Below are positions 16,757 to 26,749 of a stretch of 64,000 nucleotides of DNA, in pieces. This DNA comes from Levilactobacillus bambusae (GTDB lineage Bacteria; Bacillota; Bacilli; Lactobacillales; Lactobacillaceae), in the NCBI RefSeq assembly GCF_003124125.1, contig NZ_QCXQ01000006.1, forward strand, positions 55,066 through 119,065. The letters are read 5' to 3'. The translations under genes and the position numbers were made by a program. How positions within the stretch are numbered: position 1 is the stretch's first letter; the number at the start of each line of letters is the position of its first letter. Below the pieces are notes generated by a model. It saw only the letters and a program-made list of their open reading frames with translations, had not been told where the DNA came from and made no database searches.

Positions 16757-18109
16757 ATGCAAATTAATGACTTACGGGACTTGATTGGCCGGCAATTGCT
16801 GGCGGCCGATTTAACCCCAGAATTATTAGAACGACCAGAGGTTCAGAGTCGGCCAGCAATTAAAAAAACCACGAGTGGGTGGGTTTGCAACCGTTGTGGT
16901 CAACAGTTGACCTCACAAACTCGGTTGCCCCATCAGCAGATGTACTGTCAACATTGTATTCAGCTGGGCCGGGTATCAACACTAACTAAATTATACACTA
17001 TCGCCGAAAATCATACCTTTCGTCAAAGCCAAACCCCGATTTTGACGTGGCAGGGGCGATTAAGCCCTAATCAATTGGCAGCGTCCAATCGGGTTGCCGC
17101 CAATTTTCAGCAAACCGTTCCCCATTTACTGTGGGCGGTGACGGGAGCGGGCAAAACGGAGATGCTGTTTGCGGGTCTTGCGGAGGCGATTCAAGCGGGC
17201 AAACGGATTGGAATTGCTTCGCCCCGGATTGACGTTATTTTGGAGCTGGCTCCGAGAATTCAAGCGGCGTTTGCCCATTCTGAACTAACGGTGTTGTACG
17301 GCAAATCGCCGGAACCTTACCATTATTGTCAGCTGACACTTTGTACGACCCATCAGTTGCTTCGGTTCTACCGGGCCTTTGACGTTTTAGTGATTGATGA
17401 AGTTGATTCATTTCCGTTTGCGGGTAACGTCGGACTACATTTCGCAGCCGAGCACGCCTTAAACGCATCTGGAGCGCTCTTATATTTGACGGCGACTCCG
17501 GATACAACTCTATTGCGCCTGGCCAAGCAAAATCGGTTGCGGGTGACCTATTTACCCCTTCGCTACCATGGCTTTTTACTGCCTGAAATTCACCGGCACT
17601 TAGCGTTTAACTGGCGGAAACGATTGGCCCGGGGAAGATTGCCTCAACTAGTCCAACGAAAAATTCAGCAGAACGTTAAGCATCACCAGCGATTTTTGTT
17701 ATTTCTTCCGCGGGTTACCGATCTCGATCCGGTTGAATCGGCGTTAAATCAGCTCAATTTAGCAGGACGTTTTGCCACCGTTCATGCGGCTCACCCGAAC
17801 CGAGCCGACATCGTCATGAGAATGCGAACCGAGCAACTGGATTTTTTAGTAACGACCACAATTTTAGAGCGGGGTGTGACCTTTCCGGGAATTGACGTGA
17901 TGGTACTAGGCGCTGATGACCCCGTTTTTTCGGTTGCGGCCCTAGTTCAAATCGCGGGTCGGGTTGGTCGGAAACCCAGTCGACCAGGCGGCCAGGTTGA
18001 TTTCTTCTGTCATGGAATGGCCCAAAATGTTTTGGGTGCCCGTCGGATGATTCAACAGTTAAATCGACGAGGTCAACGCATGGGAGGAAAAGCATGGGTC
18101 AATGCTTAA
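16757..18109 (+). CDS. comFA: competence DNA helicase ComFA
   Basis: ComFA is a DEAD-box-like ATPase that helps pull single-stranded DNA into the cell during transformation. A four-Cys zinc site is present (CNRCG and CQHC, about residues 44-69). Walker A is AVTGAGKTEM, Walker B is VIDEVDSFPF, and motif VI is QIAGRVGRKPSRPGG near the C-terminus. Length is 450 residues, as usual. ATG start after AGGGAG. It overlaps comFC by 16 nt, so translation is probably coupled. The gene is intact, although transformation is rarely shown in this family. Confidence 0.94.
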   Translation: MQINDLRDLIGRQLLAADLTPELLERPEVQSRPAIKKTTSGWVCNRCGQQLTSQTRLPHQQMYCQHCIQLGRVSTLTKLYTIAENHTFRQSQTPILTWQGRLSPNQLAASNRVAANFQQTVPHLLWAVTGAGKTEMLFAGLAEAIQAGKRIGIASPRIDVILELAPRIQAAFAHSELTVLYGKSPEPYHYCQLTLCTTHQLLRFYRAFDVLVIDEVDSFPFAGNVGLHFAAEHALNASGALLYLTATPDTTLLRLAKQNRLRVTYLPLRYHGFLLPEIHRHLAFNWRKRLARGRLPQLVQRKIQQNVKHHQRFLLFLPRVTDLDPVESALNQLNLAGRFATVHAAHPNRADIVMRMRTEQLDFLVTTTILERGVTFPGIDVMVLGADDPVFSVAALVQIAGRVGRKPSRPGGQVDFFCHGMAQNVLGARRMIQQLNRRGQRMGGKAWVNA

Positions 18110-18780
18110 TCTGTCAAAATTGGGTTTCAGAGCAGCCCAGTTTGGCCCAGTTATTAATGATGGCTTCCATTCACGCTCCCGTCCTTTGCCGGAGTTGTCA
18201 GCAACGGTTTATTCGAATTGAAGGTCCGACTTGCCCAATTTGTGGGCGACAACAGACTAAGACGACCGTCTGTCACGACTGCTTGCGCTGGCAAAAAGAA
18301 GGGAGCTTACCCCTCGTTAACCAGGCCCTTTATCAGTATAATGGGGCGATGAAACAATTTATGCACCAATATAAGTTTCTGGGGGATTATCGCCTTCGCC
18401 AAGCCTTTTCAGCGGAAATCCAAGCTCGGATTAAGCAACGGGCAGGGGCTATGATTGTCCCCATTCCCGTTACCCCAAAAACGGAACGAACTCGGGGGTT
18501 TAACCAGGTTTTAGGTCTGCTGGGAAACCTAACCACGACGGCCGCCCTTGAAACGCGGCACGTTGATAAGGCCATCCCGCAGTCCAGTAAGAATCGGCAG
18601 CAGCGGCTTTTAACCGAGCAGCCGTTTCAGCTAACCGCGGGGGCGGATAAATTAATAAGGGGTAACCGAATTGTTGTGGTTGACGATGTTTATACTACTG
18701 GTCGAACGCTGCACCATGCTGCGCACTTACTCAAACAGGCGGGGGCTTTGACCGTCACGTCAATGACACTGGCCCGCTAA
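18094..18780 (+). CDS. comFC: competence protein ComFC (phosphoribosyltransferase-like)
   Basis: A 228-residue ComF/GntX protein needed with ComFA for DNA uptake. Its N-terminus carries Cys pairs (CLIC, CRSC, CPIC, CHDC) that could bind zinc. The C-terminal half is a phosphoribosyltransferase fold with the PRPP loop VVVDDVYTTGRTLHHAA. The start ATG lies inside the end of comFA, after GGGAGG. hpf follows with its own promoter, an order widely kept in Firmicutes. Confidence 0.92.
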   Translation: MGQCLICQNWVSEQPSLAQLLMMASIHAPVLCRSCQQRFIRIEGPTCPICGRQQTKTTVCHDCLRWQKEGSLPLVNQALYQYNGAMKQFMHQYKFLGDYRLRQAFSAEIQARIKQRAGAMIVPIPVTPKTERTRGFNQVLGLLGNLTTTAALETRHVDKAIPQSSKNRQQRLLTEQPFQLTAGADKLIRGNRIVVVDDVYTTGRTLHHAAHLLKQAGALTVTSMTLAR

Positions 18781-18815
18781 TGAGGCGTAAATTACTGGAA
18801 ATAAACACACATTGA

Positions 18816-18844
18816 TTGTGTAATGAAAGAGCTTCCTTTATAAT
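18816..18844 (+). promoter_or_regulatory. sigma-A promoter of hpf
   Basis: -35 TTGTGT (18816-18821), 17-bp spacer, -10 TATAAT (18839-18844). A small palindrome ACACA-TTGAT-TGTGT (18807-18821) covers the -35 and could bind a regulator. Confidence 0.78.
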
Positions 18845-18927
18845 GGAATCAAGCAATTGGTTAAGGAATAATAATTCCAGCCAGGAGCAAGCCAAGCGAA
18901 ATCTTGTGCTGAAGGGAGAGAAGTTTT

Positions 18928-19500
18928 ATGCTCACATTTAATATTCGTGGTGAAAACATCGAGGTAACTGACGCAATCCGGGACTACGTTGAAAAACGGA
19001 TTAGTAAGTTAGAAAAGTACTTCGACTCCAGCGTTAATGCTAACGCGCACGTTAACCTTAAGGTTTACCCTAACAAGACATCTAAGGTGGAAGTCACAAT
19101 TCCGATGCCTTACTTGACTTTACGGGCAGAAGAAACCTCACCTGATCTTTACGCCAGCGTCGACTTAGTGACGGATAAGCTGGAACGTCAGATCAGGAAG
19201 TACAAGACAAAGGTTAACCGGAAGTCCCGTGAAAAGGGCTACAAGGACCTTGAGTTTGCTGCTGTGAATACAACCTCCGAAGCAGAAGCTGAAGAAGAAT
19301 TAAACGACGACAAAGATTTAGATGTTGTGCGGACTAAGCGGGTTTCATTAAAGCCGATGGATAATGAAGAAGCCATTTTACAAATGGACATGCTAGGCCA
19401 CGATTTCTTTATCTACGAAGATTCCGAAACTAACGGAATTAGTATCGTTTACCGTCGCAATGATGGTCGCTATGGCTTGATTGAAGCAACAGAAGGTTAG
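18928..19500 (+). CDS. hpf: ribosome hibernation promoting factor, long form
   Basis: A 190-residue long HPF that pairs ribosomes into inactive 100S dimers in stationary phase. The N-terminal domain (about 1-100) has the YfiA fold opening LTFNIRGENIEVTDAIRDYVEKRI and basic surface. An acidic linker follows (AEAEEELNDDKDLD). The C-terminal dimerisation domain (about 130-190) contains FFIYEDSETNGISIVYRR. ATG start after AAGGGAG. It has its own promoter and terminator between comFC and secA. Confidence 0.96.
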   Translation: MLTFNIRGENIEVTDAIRDYVEKRISKLEKYFDSSVNANAHVNLKVYPNKTSKVEVTIPMPYLTLRAEETSPDLYASVDLVTDKLERQIRKYKTKVNRKSREKGYKDLEFAAVNTTSEAEAEEELNDDKDLDVVRTKRVSLKPMDNEEAILQMDMLGHDFFIYEDSETNGISIVYRRNDGRYGLIEATEG

Positions 19501-19521
19501 TTAAGGGAAATATAATTATCG

Positions 19522-19562
19522 AAAAAGAGTCGATCGGATTAGGTACCGGGGACTCTTTTTTT
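19522..19562 (+). terminator. terminator of hpf
   Basis: AAAAAGAGTC pairs with GACTCTTTTT around a 19-nt loop, followed by more T residues. Confidence 0.85.
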
Positions 19563-19695
19563 GTGATGATACCGGCCGAATTTAGTCGAGAGTTTAAAAA
19601 TTGTCGCAAAAATGGTAAAATAACGTTTGACTTGCTATGATATTTTTAAGATAGCTATGCATTTAAACAAAATAAGCACTGAAGGGAACTATCAA

Positions 19696-22059
19696 ATGGC
19701 CAACTTGTTAAAGAAATGGGTCGAAAGCGATAAGCGCGATTTAAAACGACTCAGCAAACTGGCGGATAAGGTTGGTTCTTACGAAGCTGAATATGCAGCA
19801 TTATCAGATGAAGAACTTCAAGCCAAAACACCAGAATTTAAAGAACGTTATCAAAAAGGCGAAACGCTAGATGACTTGCTACCCGAGGCTTTCGCCGTTT
19901 GTCGTGAAGGGGCAAAGCGGGTTCTTGGCCTATTTCCCTTCCACGTGCAAATTATGGGTGGGATTGTCCTGCATCAGGGCGACATTGCCGAAATGAAAAC
20001 CGGTGAAGGTAAGACGTTAACGGCGACAATGCCCGTTTACCTAAATGCCTTAGCCGGGTTAGGGGTTCACGTTGTGACGGTTAATGAATACCTGTCCGAA
20101 CGTGATTCAACAGACATGGGCCAGCTCTATAATTGGTTGGGGCTCACGGTCGGATTTAACTCCGCCGAAAAGACCCCCGATGAAAAGCGGGAGGCCTACG
20201 ATTGTGATATTACGTACTCCACAAATAGTGAAATCGGGTTTGATTACCTGCGGGACAACATGGTGGTCTATAAGGAAGATCGGGTTCAACGAACCCTAAA
20301 TTTTGCCATCATTGATGAAGTTGATTCCATTTTAATCGATGAAGCCCGGACACCGTTAATCATTGGTGGGGAAGCCCAAGCAAGTGGTCAACTCTATAAA
20401 CGGGCTGATCGGTTTGCTAAGACGCTTCATGCGGACACGGATTTCAAGGTGGACCTTGAAACTAAGACCGTTTCGCTGACCGATCGAGGCATTGAAAAGG
20501 CCGAAAAGTACTTTAACTTAGATAACCTTTTTGATACCGACAATACCGCGTTAACCCACCATCTGGACCAAGCCTTGCGGGCCAACTTTATTATGGCCTT
20601 AGACAAGGACTATGTGGTTCATGACGATGAAGTTTTAATTGTGGACTCCTTTACGGGGCGTGTGATGGAGGGTCGCCGTTATTCCGACGGTCTACACCAA
20701 GCCATTGAGGCTAAGGAAAACGTTCCGATTCAGGAAGAAACTAAAACGATGGCTAACATTACCTACCAAAACCTCTTCCGGATGTATAAAAAATTAGCGG
20801 GGATGACGGGGACAGCCAAGACTGAAGCCGAAGAATTCCGTGAAATTTACAACATGGAAGTTATCTCAGTTCCAACGAATAAACCCGTTGTCCGGGTCGA
20901 TGAAGCGGATGTTTTATATCCGACCCTTCAGACCAAGTTTGAAGCGGTTGTGACCAAAATTAAGGAACTACATGAAAAGGGTCAGCCAATGTTGGTTGGG
21001 ACGGTCGCCGTTGAAACATCGGAGTACCTCTCAAACCGGTTAGATGAAGAAGACATTCCCCACGTGGTCCTGAACGCCAAGAATAACGCTAAGGAAGCGG
21101 AAATTGTGGCTAACGCTGGTCAGCGGGGAGCCGTAACAATCGCAACCAACATGGCAGGTCGGGGGACCGATATTAAACTCGGTCCCGGAGTTGTCGAACT
21201 GGGTGGTTTAGCCGTTATCGGAACGGAGCGGTCGGAATCCCGGCGGATTGATGATCAACTTCGTGGTCGGTCAGGCCGACAGGGTGACCCTGGAATGACG
21301 CAGTTCTACCTGTCGTTAGAAGATGACCTGATGCGCCGGTTTGGTTCGGAGCGGGTGAAGACCTTCTTGGAACACATGAACGTTGAGGGCGAAGATGCCG
21401 TCATTCAAAGTCGGATGATTACTCGTCAGGTTGAATCCGCTCAAAAACGGGTTGAAGGAAATAACTACGATTCCCGGAAAAACGTTCTGCAGTACGATGA
21501 CGTCATGCGGCAACAGCGTGATGTGATTTACACGGAGCGGAACCAAGTGATCGATGCCGATAACTCCCTCGACTGGGTCTTAGAACCAATGGTTGAACGA
21601 ACCATTAACCGGATTGTGGACCTGCACACCCAGGGGGATAAGGATGATTGGGATCTACAAACTATTCTCGACTTTGCGATTTCTGCGTTAGTTAGTCCGG
21701 ATAAGATTACGTTAGCCGACTTACAAAACAAGCAGCCAAAGGAAATCAAGGAGTACTTGATGGGGTTAGCCCACGCTAACTACGAAGATAAGAACAAGCA
21801 ACTTTACGAAGACGGGCAAATGCTTGAATTCGAAAAGGTGGTTATCTTACGGGTGGTGGATTCTCACTGGACCGACCACATTGATACGATGGATCAGCTG
21901 CGACAATCCATTGGACTTCGGGGTTACGGACAGTTAAATCCGTTGGTTGAATATCAGGAAGATGGTTTCCGGATGTTTGAAGAAATGATCTCGGACATTG
22001 AATACGACGCCACTCGGTTGTTCATGAAGTCGGAAATTCGTCAAAATATTACACGATAA
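19696..22059 (+). CDS. secA: protein translocase ATPase SecA
   Basis: SecA drives preproteins through SecYEG. The DEAD motor has Walker [11 protein letters not shown] near residue 105, [18 protein letters not shown] and the motif [14 protein letters not shown]. The helical scaffold and wing domains follow. The frame opens upstream at 19627, but ATG 19696 follows GAAGGGA and matches the family start MANLLKKWV. That gives 787 residues. The C-terminus stops at IRQNITR without the Cys-rich zinc tail of E. coli SecA, as usual in lactobacilli. Followed by prfB, the classic order. Confidence 0.97.
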   Translation: MANLLKKWVESDKRDLKRLSKLADKVGSYEAEYAALSDEELQAKTPEFKERYQKGETLDDLLPEAFAVCREGAKRVLGLFPFHVQIMGGIVLHQGDIAEMKTGEGKTLTATMPVYLNALAGLGVHVVTVNEYLSERDSTDMGQLYNWLGLTVGFNSAEKTPDEKREAYDCDITYSTNSEIGFDYLRDNMVVYKEDRVQRTLNFAIIDEVDSILIDEARTPLIIGGEAQASGQLYKRADRFAKTLHADTDFKVDLETKTVSLTDRGIEKAEKYFNLDNLFDTDNTALTHHLDQALRANFIMALDKDYVVHDDEVLIVDSFTGRVMEGRRYSDGLHQAIEAKENVPIQEETKTMANITYQNLFRMYKKLAGMTGTAKTEAEEFREIYNMEVISVPTNKPVVRVDEADVLYPTLQTKFEAVVTKIKELHEKGQPMLVGTVAVETSEYLSNRLDEEDIPHVVLNAKNNAKEAEIVANAGQRGAVTIATNMAGRGTDIKLGPGVVELGGLAVIGTERSESRRIDDQLRGRSGRQGDPGMTQFYLSLEDDLMRRFGSERVKTFLEHMNVEGEDAVIQSRMITRQVESAQKRVEGNNYDSRKNVLQYDDVMRQQRDVIYTERNQVIDADNSLDWVLEPMVERTINRIVDLHTQGDKDDWDLQTILDFAISALVSPDKITLADLQNKQPKEIKEYLMGLAHANYEDKNKQLYEDGQMLEFEKVVILRVVDSHWTDHIDTMDQLRQSIGLRGYGQLNPLVEYQEDGFRMFEEMISDIEYDATRLFMKSEIRQNITR

Positions 22060-22066
22060 CAAAGAG

Positions 22067-22103
22067 GAGCTGCGCCGGTTGATCAATTGGCACGGTTCTT
22101 TTT
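22067..22103 (+). terminator. probable terminator of secA
   Basis: GAGCTGCGCC pairs with GGCACGGTTC with one mismatch and two G-U pairs, then T-run. It lies directly before the prfB ribosome binding site, so read-through or partial termination is possible. Confidence 0.5.
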
Positions 22104-22123
22104 ATTAAAGGAGCATGAAACTT

Positions 22124-23240
22124 ATGGAATTAAGTGACGCAAACCGCCAAATAGAAGCTTTGAGACGCGCAGTCGATGGCTTTAGGGGGTCGCTTTGACT
22201 TTGAAGGGCTAAGCGAAAACATCGCGGTCAACGAAGCCAAAATGGGGGAACCCGGGTTTTGGGACGACGCTGATGCCGCACAAAAACTTATCAATGAAAC
22301 GAACGGGATGAAGAAAAAGGCCGAGCAGTTTCATGAACTGGACGAAAAGCTAGAGAACCTAGAAGTCGAGAGTCAGTTGTTAGCCGAGGAACCCGACGCT
22401 GACATGCAAGCAGAATTCGAGGGCGATCTGGAGCAGGCCCAACAAGCTCTGGATGCGTACCAGTTGGACATGCTGCTTAGCGGGCCTTACGACCATAACA
22501 ACGCCATTTTGGAAATTCATCCCGGAGCGGGAGGAACGGAAGCCGAAGACTGGGGCGAAATGCTTCTACGAATGTACACCCGGTGGGCCAATCAACATGA
22601 TTTTAAGGTTGAAACGTTGGACTACCAGGCTGGGGAAGTTGCGGGACTCAGTTCGGTAACCATTCTGATCTCAGGATATAATGCCTATGGCTACCTGCAA
22701 TCCGAAAAGGGAGTTCACCGGCTGGTTCGGATTTCACCGTTTGATTCAGCAGGGCGCCGGCATACGTCGTTTGCTTCTGTGGACGTTTTACCAGAACTGG
22801 ATGAGACGGTTGATTTAGAAATTAATCCCGCGGACCTTCGGGTGGACGTCTACCGAGCTTCCGGTGCCGGCGGACAGCACGTTAATAAAACGTCATCTGC
22901 GGTGCGGATTACCCATATTCCAACCGGAATCGTTGTGCAAAGTCAGGCGCAGCGGTCCCAACTGCAAAATCGGCAAACGGCAATGGGCATGCTGCGGGCC
23001 AAGCTATATGAACTTGAAGAAGAGAAGAAGGCTAAGGAGAAGGCGGCCTTGGAGGGTGACCAGATGGAAATCGGTTGGGGGTCCCAGATCCGCTCCTACG
23101 TTTTCCATCCCTATTCAATGGTGAAAGATCACCGGACCAACCATGAAACGGCTAATACAGATGCCGTCATGGACGGGGATTTGGATCCATTTATCAACGC
23201 CTACTTGCAATGGCAGTTACAACAACGAAATCCACAGTAG
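22124..23240 (+). CDS. prfB: peptide chain release factor 2, with programmed +1 frameshift
   Basis: RF2 ends translation at UGA and UAA. The gene is in two frames: 24 codons from ATG 22124 (after AAAGGAG) reach an in-frame TGA at 22196; then reading continues in the +1 frame from GAC at 22197 to the stop at 23240. Joined, the protein is 371 residues, the normal length. The GGQ motif ([16 protein letters not shown]) for peptide hydrolysis and the SPF codon-recognition motif ([10 protein letters not shown]) are both present. A spurious ATG at 22176 in the second frame must not be taken as the start. The frameshift makes RF2 level control its own synthesis. Confidence 0.96.
22184..22198 (+). promoter_or_regulatory. 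prfB programmed frameshift site
   Basis: AGGGGG (22184-22189) acts as an internal Shine-Dalgarno three bases before CTT-TGA-C (22193-22199). This is the same layout as the E. coli prfB site, where the tRNA on CUU slips forward to UUU. Confidence 0.95.
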
Positions 23241-23246
23241 ATTTTC

Positions 23247-23286
23247 AACCGAACCAGCGAATTATTTTGTTGGTTCGGTTTTTTGG
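23247..23286 (+). terminator. terminator of prfB
   Basis: AACCGAACCA pairs with TGGTTCGGTT and is followed by TTTTT. Confidence 0.9.
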
Positions 23287-23358
23287 GTGGCGTAAAATTT
23301 TAACGGAAAAAACATGATATACTTACACTGAACAACTACTTGAGAAGGATGTCTAGCG

Positions 23359-24516
23359 ATGAAAACGTTACTTGCAATTGGATTTTATTTGTTACAACCT
23401 GCACTGTGGATCGCCATTATTCGGGTCTTTGTAACGAGCAACCGCCGCATTAGCCGGGAACGGAAGTCGTTTACCAGCGCGGTTTACTCGGATCATTTTG
23501 AATGGCGCCACTTTTTAACGGGCGGAATTGAAATTGGGTTAATTTTATCGCTCATTAGTGGGTTGGTCGGATTAACCCTCCCACTTTCGAGTGTGGTTCT
23601 GTATGAAATAGTGGTGGCGATTAGTTTAATTATTGTGCCAGGCGCAATTTTTCCGGTGCTGATTGTGTTAGGTGTGATCTTAGTCGCCCAATTTATGCCG
23701 CAGATGGAAACCGAGTGGCTGCAACCAGTTGCTAACGTCTTCGGGGCTTCCCGGGCGGATACGGCACTGGGGAACGGCCTGCTTTGGCTAACGCTGGTAC
23801 TCTTGGGAATCGCCATTTTTGTCTGGCAGTATGCCGGGCGCTTTCCGTCCCCGCAGTTGGTGGATGAACGGCGGGGCAAGCAAATTGCAAACTATCCCTG
23901 GCGTGAGCTATTGCTGGCGCCACTAGTGATTTTAATCCCTGGTTCAGCAATTTCGAATGTTCTGCCGTTTTGGCCCCTATTTCAAATTCAGGGTCAATCC
24001 TATACCATCTTGGTTTTACCCCTGTTAATTGGGGTCCGGTTTACCGTTTTTCGGCGGGTTCCCCGGGAGGTTTACCAACGGTTGGGCCGGCAGTTGAGCG
24101 GGTTAGCGGGCCTCGGGCTGCTAACCGTGATGCTAACCTACTTTATTCCAGCTGTGGCCTGGGTGGGAATTATCATTCTCTGTGTGGGTTACCTCTGGCT
24201 GCTTTGGCGCACTAAGCAGGGGGACCGGCACTATCCGTTTTGGTACTCAAAGGTGGATAATGGCATTCGGGTCTTAGGGATTCGGCCGAACACCCCGGCT
24301 ACTAAGATGAACCTACATATTGGGGATGTTATTTTAGAATGCAACCATAAAAAGGTGCGGAGTGAGACGGAACTCTATGAAGCACTGCTCATTAATCCAA
24401 CCTACTGTCATTTGAAGGTGCAGGACAGGGACGGTAATTTTCAAATAACCGAAACGGCCATTTACACGGGCGCACCGCACGAAATCGGGATCGTTCTTTT
24501 TCAGGATCAAAACTAG
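23359..24516 (+). CDS. MinJ-like membrane protein with C-terminal PDZ domain
   Basis: A 385-residue protein with about eight hydrophobic segments in residues 1-285 and a PDZ domain at about 295-375 (GIRVLGIRPNTPATKMNLHIGDVI is its core region, residues 297-320). This is the layout of MinJ, which links DivIVA to MinD and positions division in Bacillus. In B. subtilis minJ also lies a few genes after secA-prfB, which supports orthology. No protease motif is visible, so it is unlikely to be a PDZ-type peptidase. ATG start, weak Shine-Dalgarno (GAAGGATG). phoP starts 12 nt after its stop, so the two may be co-transcribed. Confidence 0.75.
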   Translation: MKTLLAIGFYLLQPALWIAIIRVFVTSNRRISRERKSFTSAVYSDHFEWRHFLTGGIEIGLILSLISGLVGLTLPLSSVVLYEIVVAISLIIVPGAIFPVLIVLGVILVAQFMPQMETEWLQPVANVFGASRADTALGNGLLWLTLVLLGIAIFVWQYAGRFPSPQLVDERRGKQIANYPWRELLLAPLVILIPGSAISNVLPFWPLFQIQGQSYTILVLPLLIGVRFTVFRRVPREVYQRLGRQLSGLAGLGLLTVMLTYFIPAVAWVGIIILCVGYLWLLWRTKQGDRHYPFWYSKVDNGIRVLGIRPNTPATKMNLHIGDVILECNHKKVRSETELYEALLINPTYCHLKVQDRDGNFQITETAIYTGAPHEIGIVLFQDQN

Positions 24517-24527
24517 GGGGCTGAACC

Positions 24528-25232
24528 ATGGTAAAAGTCTTAGTCGTTGATGATGAACCAAGTATTGTGACACTGCTGGAGTACAATTTAAGGGCGGCCG
24601 GCCACGAGGTTGTTAGTGCTAGCGATGGCGAAACGGCCCTTAACTTAGCAATGACCCAGTCGTTTGACGTGATTTTACTGGACCTGATGCTACCCAAGCT
24701 GGATGGCCTTGAGGTCACGAAGCGGTTACGGCAAGAAAAGGTAACGACCCCCATTATTATCATCACGGCCAAGAATAACGAATTTGACAAAGTATTCGGG
24801 CTAGAATTGGGGGCGGATGATTACATTACCAAACCGTTTGCGCCCCGGGAAGTTTTAGCCCGTATTAAAGCCGTCCTTCGGCGTTATGATCAGCAGCCAA
24901 CTCGCAATGTAACTGACTCGCCCCTGATTCAGGTTGGTGGTTTAATCATTGATCAAGATAAATACCAGGTTAAACGCGGGGACCAGGTGGTGGAGTTAAC
25001 CCCCCGGGAATTTGAACTCCTTCTATTTTTGGCTAAGCGGCCGGGTAAGGTGTGGTCACGGGATCAGCTGCTAGAAAGCGTTTGGGGCTTTGATTACAGT
25101 GGTCAGACTCGAATGGTTGATATCCATATTTCACACCTCCGTGAAAAAGTTGAACGGAACCCTAAACACCCTGAATTAATAAAAACGGTCCGGGGATTCG
25201 GTTATACGTTAGAGGATCCCAACCATGATTAG
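24528..25232 (+). CDS. phoP: PhoP-type response regulator (PnpR)
   Basis: A 234-residue OmpR/PhoB-family regulator. The receiver domain has the acidic pair VDDE, the phosphorylated Asp at residue 52 (LLDLMLPKLDG) and the conserved Lys in YITKPF. The winged-helix DNA-binding domain covers about 135-232 (LTPREFELLLFLAKRPGKVWSR within it). It overlaps the kinase gene by 8 nt. Location directly before pst, with a Pho box there, makes it the phosphate regulator. No own promoter was seen between it and the MinJ-like gene. Confidence 0.93.
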   Translation: MVKVLVVDDEPSIVTLLEYNLRAAGHEVVSASDGETALNLAMTQSFDVILLDLMLPKLDGLEVTKRLRQEKVTTPIIIITAKNNEFDKVFGLELGADDYITKPFAPREVLARIKAVLRRYDQQPTRNVTDSPLIQVGGLIIDQDKYQVKRGDQVVELTPREFELLLFLAKRPGKVWSRDQLLESVWGFDYSGQTRMVDIHISHLREKVERNPKHPELIKTVRGFGYTLEDPNHD

Positions 25233-26580
25233 ACGGTGGCTGAGTTTTTGGTTGAGTACCACGGGGGTTAACGCGGTGGGGGTTCTGTTTTTGAGTCGGC
25301 TTACCACCTTAGCCGCTGGACCGGCCGTTATTTTGTTCTGCGGGATTAGTTTAATCGAAGGCCTCATGAGCTTCTGGTGGATACGGGCGACCCAACGAAA
25401 AATTACGGCTTTAACTGAAAAGGCACGTGGGATGGCAGATAAAAAGTCGCCGCCCCACGTGCTGCTCCACCCCCACGATCCCTTTTATGAATTAGCGATG
25501 CAGTTAAATCATTTGCAGACGGAGGAGCAGGGGATCGACCGGCAGTTTCAAAATCAGAGCCGGGAAATGACAACGATTTTAGCTAACTTACCGGTGGGCG
25601 TAATGGTACTTGATCGTTATCGCAAAGTGGAGTTAGCCAATCCAGCAATGGAGTCGCTCCTGCAGGAACAGATTTCAAACCGCCGGCACCCCTATACGCA
25701 AGATATTAAACAGTTTGAACTAGCTAACCTGGTTAACGTCGCCTATACCAAACAGACTAACCAGCGAAAGGTAATCCAACTCCGTTCGGAACCGGCGGAC
25801 AAAAGGGTGGAGGCCCGGGTCGTCTATACGGATGATCCCGAGGGGGAATTCCAAATTATTGTCATGCTGTACGATGTTTCAGAAATATACGCCATTGAAC
25901 GGATGCAGATGGACTTTGTTAGTAATGCTAGCCACGAGTTAAAAACACCCGTGACCGCAATTTCGGGATTTGCTAAGACGCTGTTAGAGGGGGCAAAGGA
26001 CGATCCCGAAACGCTGACTAAGTTTTTGACGATTATTGACCAGCAAAGTAACCGACTGGTAGAATTAATTAACGACGTTTTGTCATTGTCGCGGTTGGAA
26101 TCTAGCCAAACCAGCCATCCGTTAACGACCGTTTCCGTTCAGGAAGCGGTTGAGGAACAAATTACGGTGTTAACTGGCATGGCGGATCTCGATCAAGTGA
26201 CCTTGGAAAATCGGGTGCCAGCCGAAATTAAGCAACAGAGTGATCCCCAAAAGTTAGCCCAGATTCTTAAGAACTTGATCGGCAATGCCATTAAGTATAA
26301 CCGGCCAAATGGCAGGGTTACTGTTAGTTACTGGACCGATCAGGCTAACTGGGGCCTGATCGTCCAGGATAACGGGATTGGGATTTCATCGGCAGATTCT
26401 CAGCGGGTATTTGAACGGTTTTACCGGGCAGAAACGTCCCATTCTAACCAGGTCGTCTCAGGGACGGGGCTAGGATTAGCCATTGTAAGCGAACTCGTTG
26501 AGTCCCTGTCCGGGACCATTCAGCTCCAGAGCCAGTTGGGGATCGGAACCACCATAACATTGAGCTTTCCCATGATTTAA
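25225..26580 (+). CDS. phoR: PhoR-type sensor histidine kinase (PnpS)
   Basis: A 451-residue membrane kinase. Two membrane segments lie at about residues 12-30 and 32-52, with almost nothing outside, so sensing is not by a large external domain. A linker and PAS region follow (about 112-220). The phosphorylated His is near residue 236 in ASHELKTPVTAISG. The ATPase domain has N box NLIGNAIKYNRP, DNGIGIS and GTGLGLAIVSEL. The small extracellular part fits the idea that phosphate status is read through the Pst-PhoU complex. Starts inside the end of phoP. Confidence 0.93.
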   Translation: MIRRWLSFWLSTTGVNAVGVLFLSRLTTLAAGPAVILFCGISLIEGLMSFWWIRATQRKITALTEKARGMADKKSPPHVLLHPHDPFYELAMQLNHLQTEEQGIDRQFQNQSREMTTILANLPVGVMVLDRYRKVELANPAMESLLQEQISNRRHPYTQDIKQFELANLVNVAYTKQTNQRKVIQLRSEPADKRVEARVVYTDDPEGEFQIIVMLYDVSEIYAIERMQMDFVSNASHELKTPVTAISGFAKTLLEGAKDDPETLTKFLTIIDQQSNRLVELINDVLSLSRLESSQTSHPLTTVSVQEAVEEQITVLTGMADLDQVTLENRVPAEIKQQSDPQKLAQILKNLIGNAIKYNRPNGRVTVSYWTDQANWGLIVQDNGIGISSADSQRVFERFYRAETSHSNQVVSGTGLGLAIVSELVESLSGTIQLQSQLGIGTTITLSFPMI

Positions 26581-26594
26581 GTCACAATCTTAAG

Positions 26595-26648
26595 AACCGC
26601 TCCTGATTAACCGGCCGTAATGGTCAATTAATCAGGGGTGGTTTTTTT
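26595..26648 (+). terminator. terminator of phoPR
   Basis: AACCGCTCCTGATTAA pairs with TTAATCAGGGGTGGTT (one mismatch and G-U pairs), then a T-run. Confidence 0.88.
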
Positions 26649-26659
26649 ATTCGCTGACA

Positions 26660-26713
26660 TTTACACAACCTTTACAAAGCCACTAAGAAGTCGTTACACG
26701 CTCCCGTTATACT
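26660..26713 (+). promoter_or_regulatory. Pho box and promoter of the pst operon
   Basis: Hexamers at exact 11-bp steps: TTTACA (26660), TTTACA (26671), a degenerate ACTAAG (26682) and GTTACA (26693). They resemble the TT(A/T/C)ACA repeats bound by PhoP. A -10 TATACT follows at 26708-26713, and there is no good -35 hexamer, as expected for an activated promoter. Confidence 0.8.
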
Positions 26714-26749
26714 TAACTTAAAAATTGATCAAGACAAAAGGAGAGTGCC

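Noticed and set aside
22176-23240. prfB starting at ATG 22176
   Set aside because: This ATG lies in the frameshift signal and in the second frame. The real start is ATG 22124, with a ribosome binding site and the normal RF2 N-terminus.
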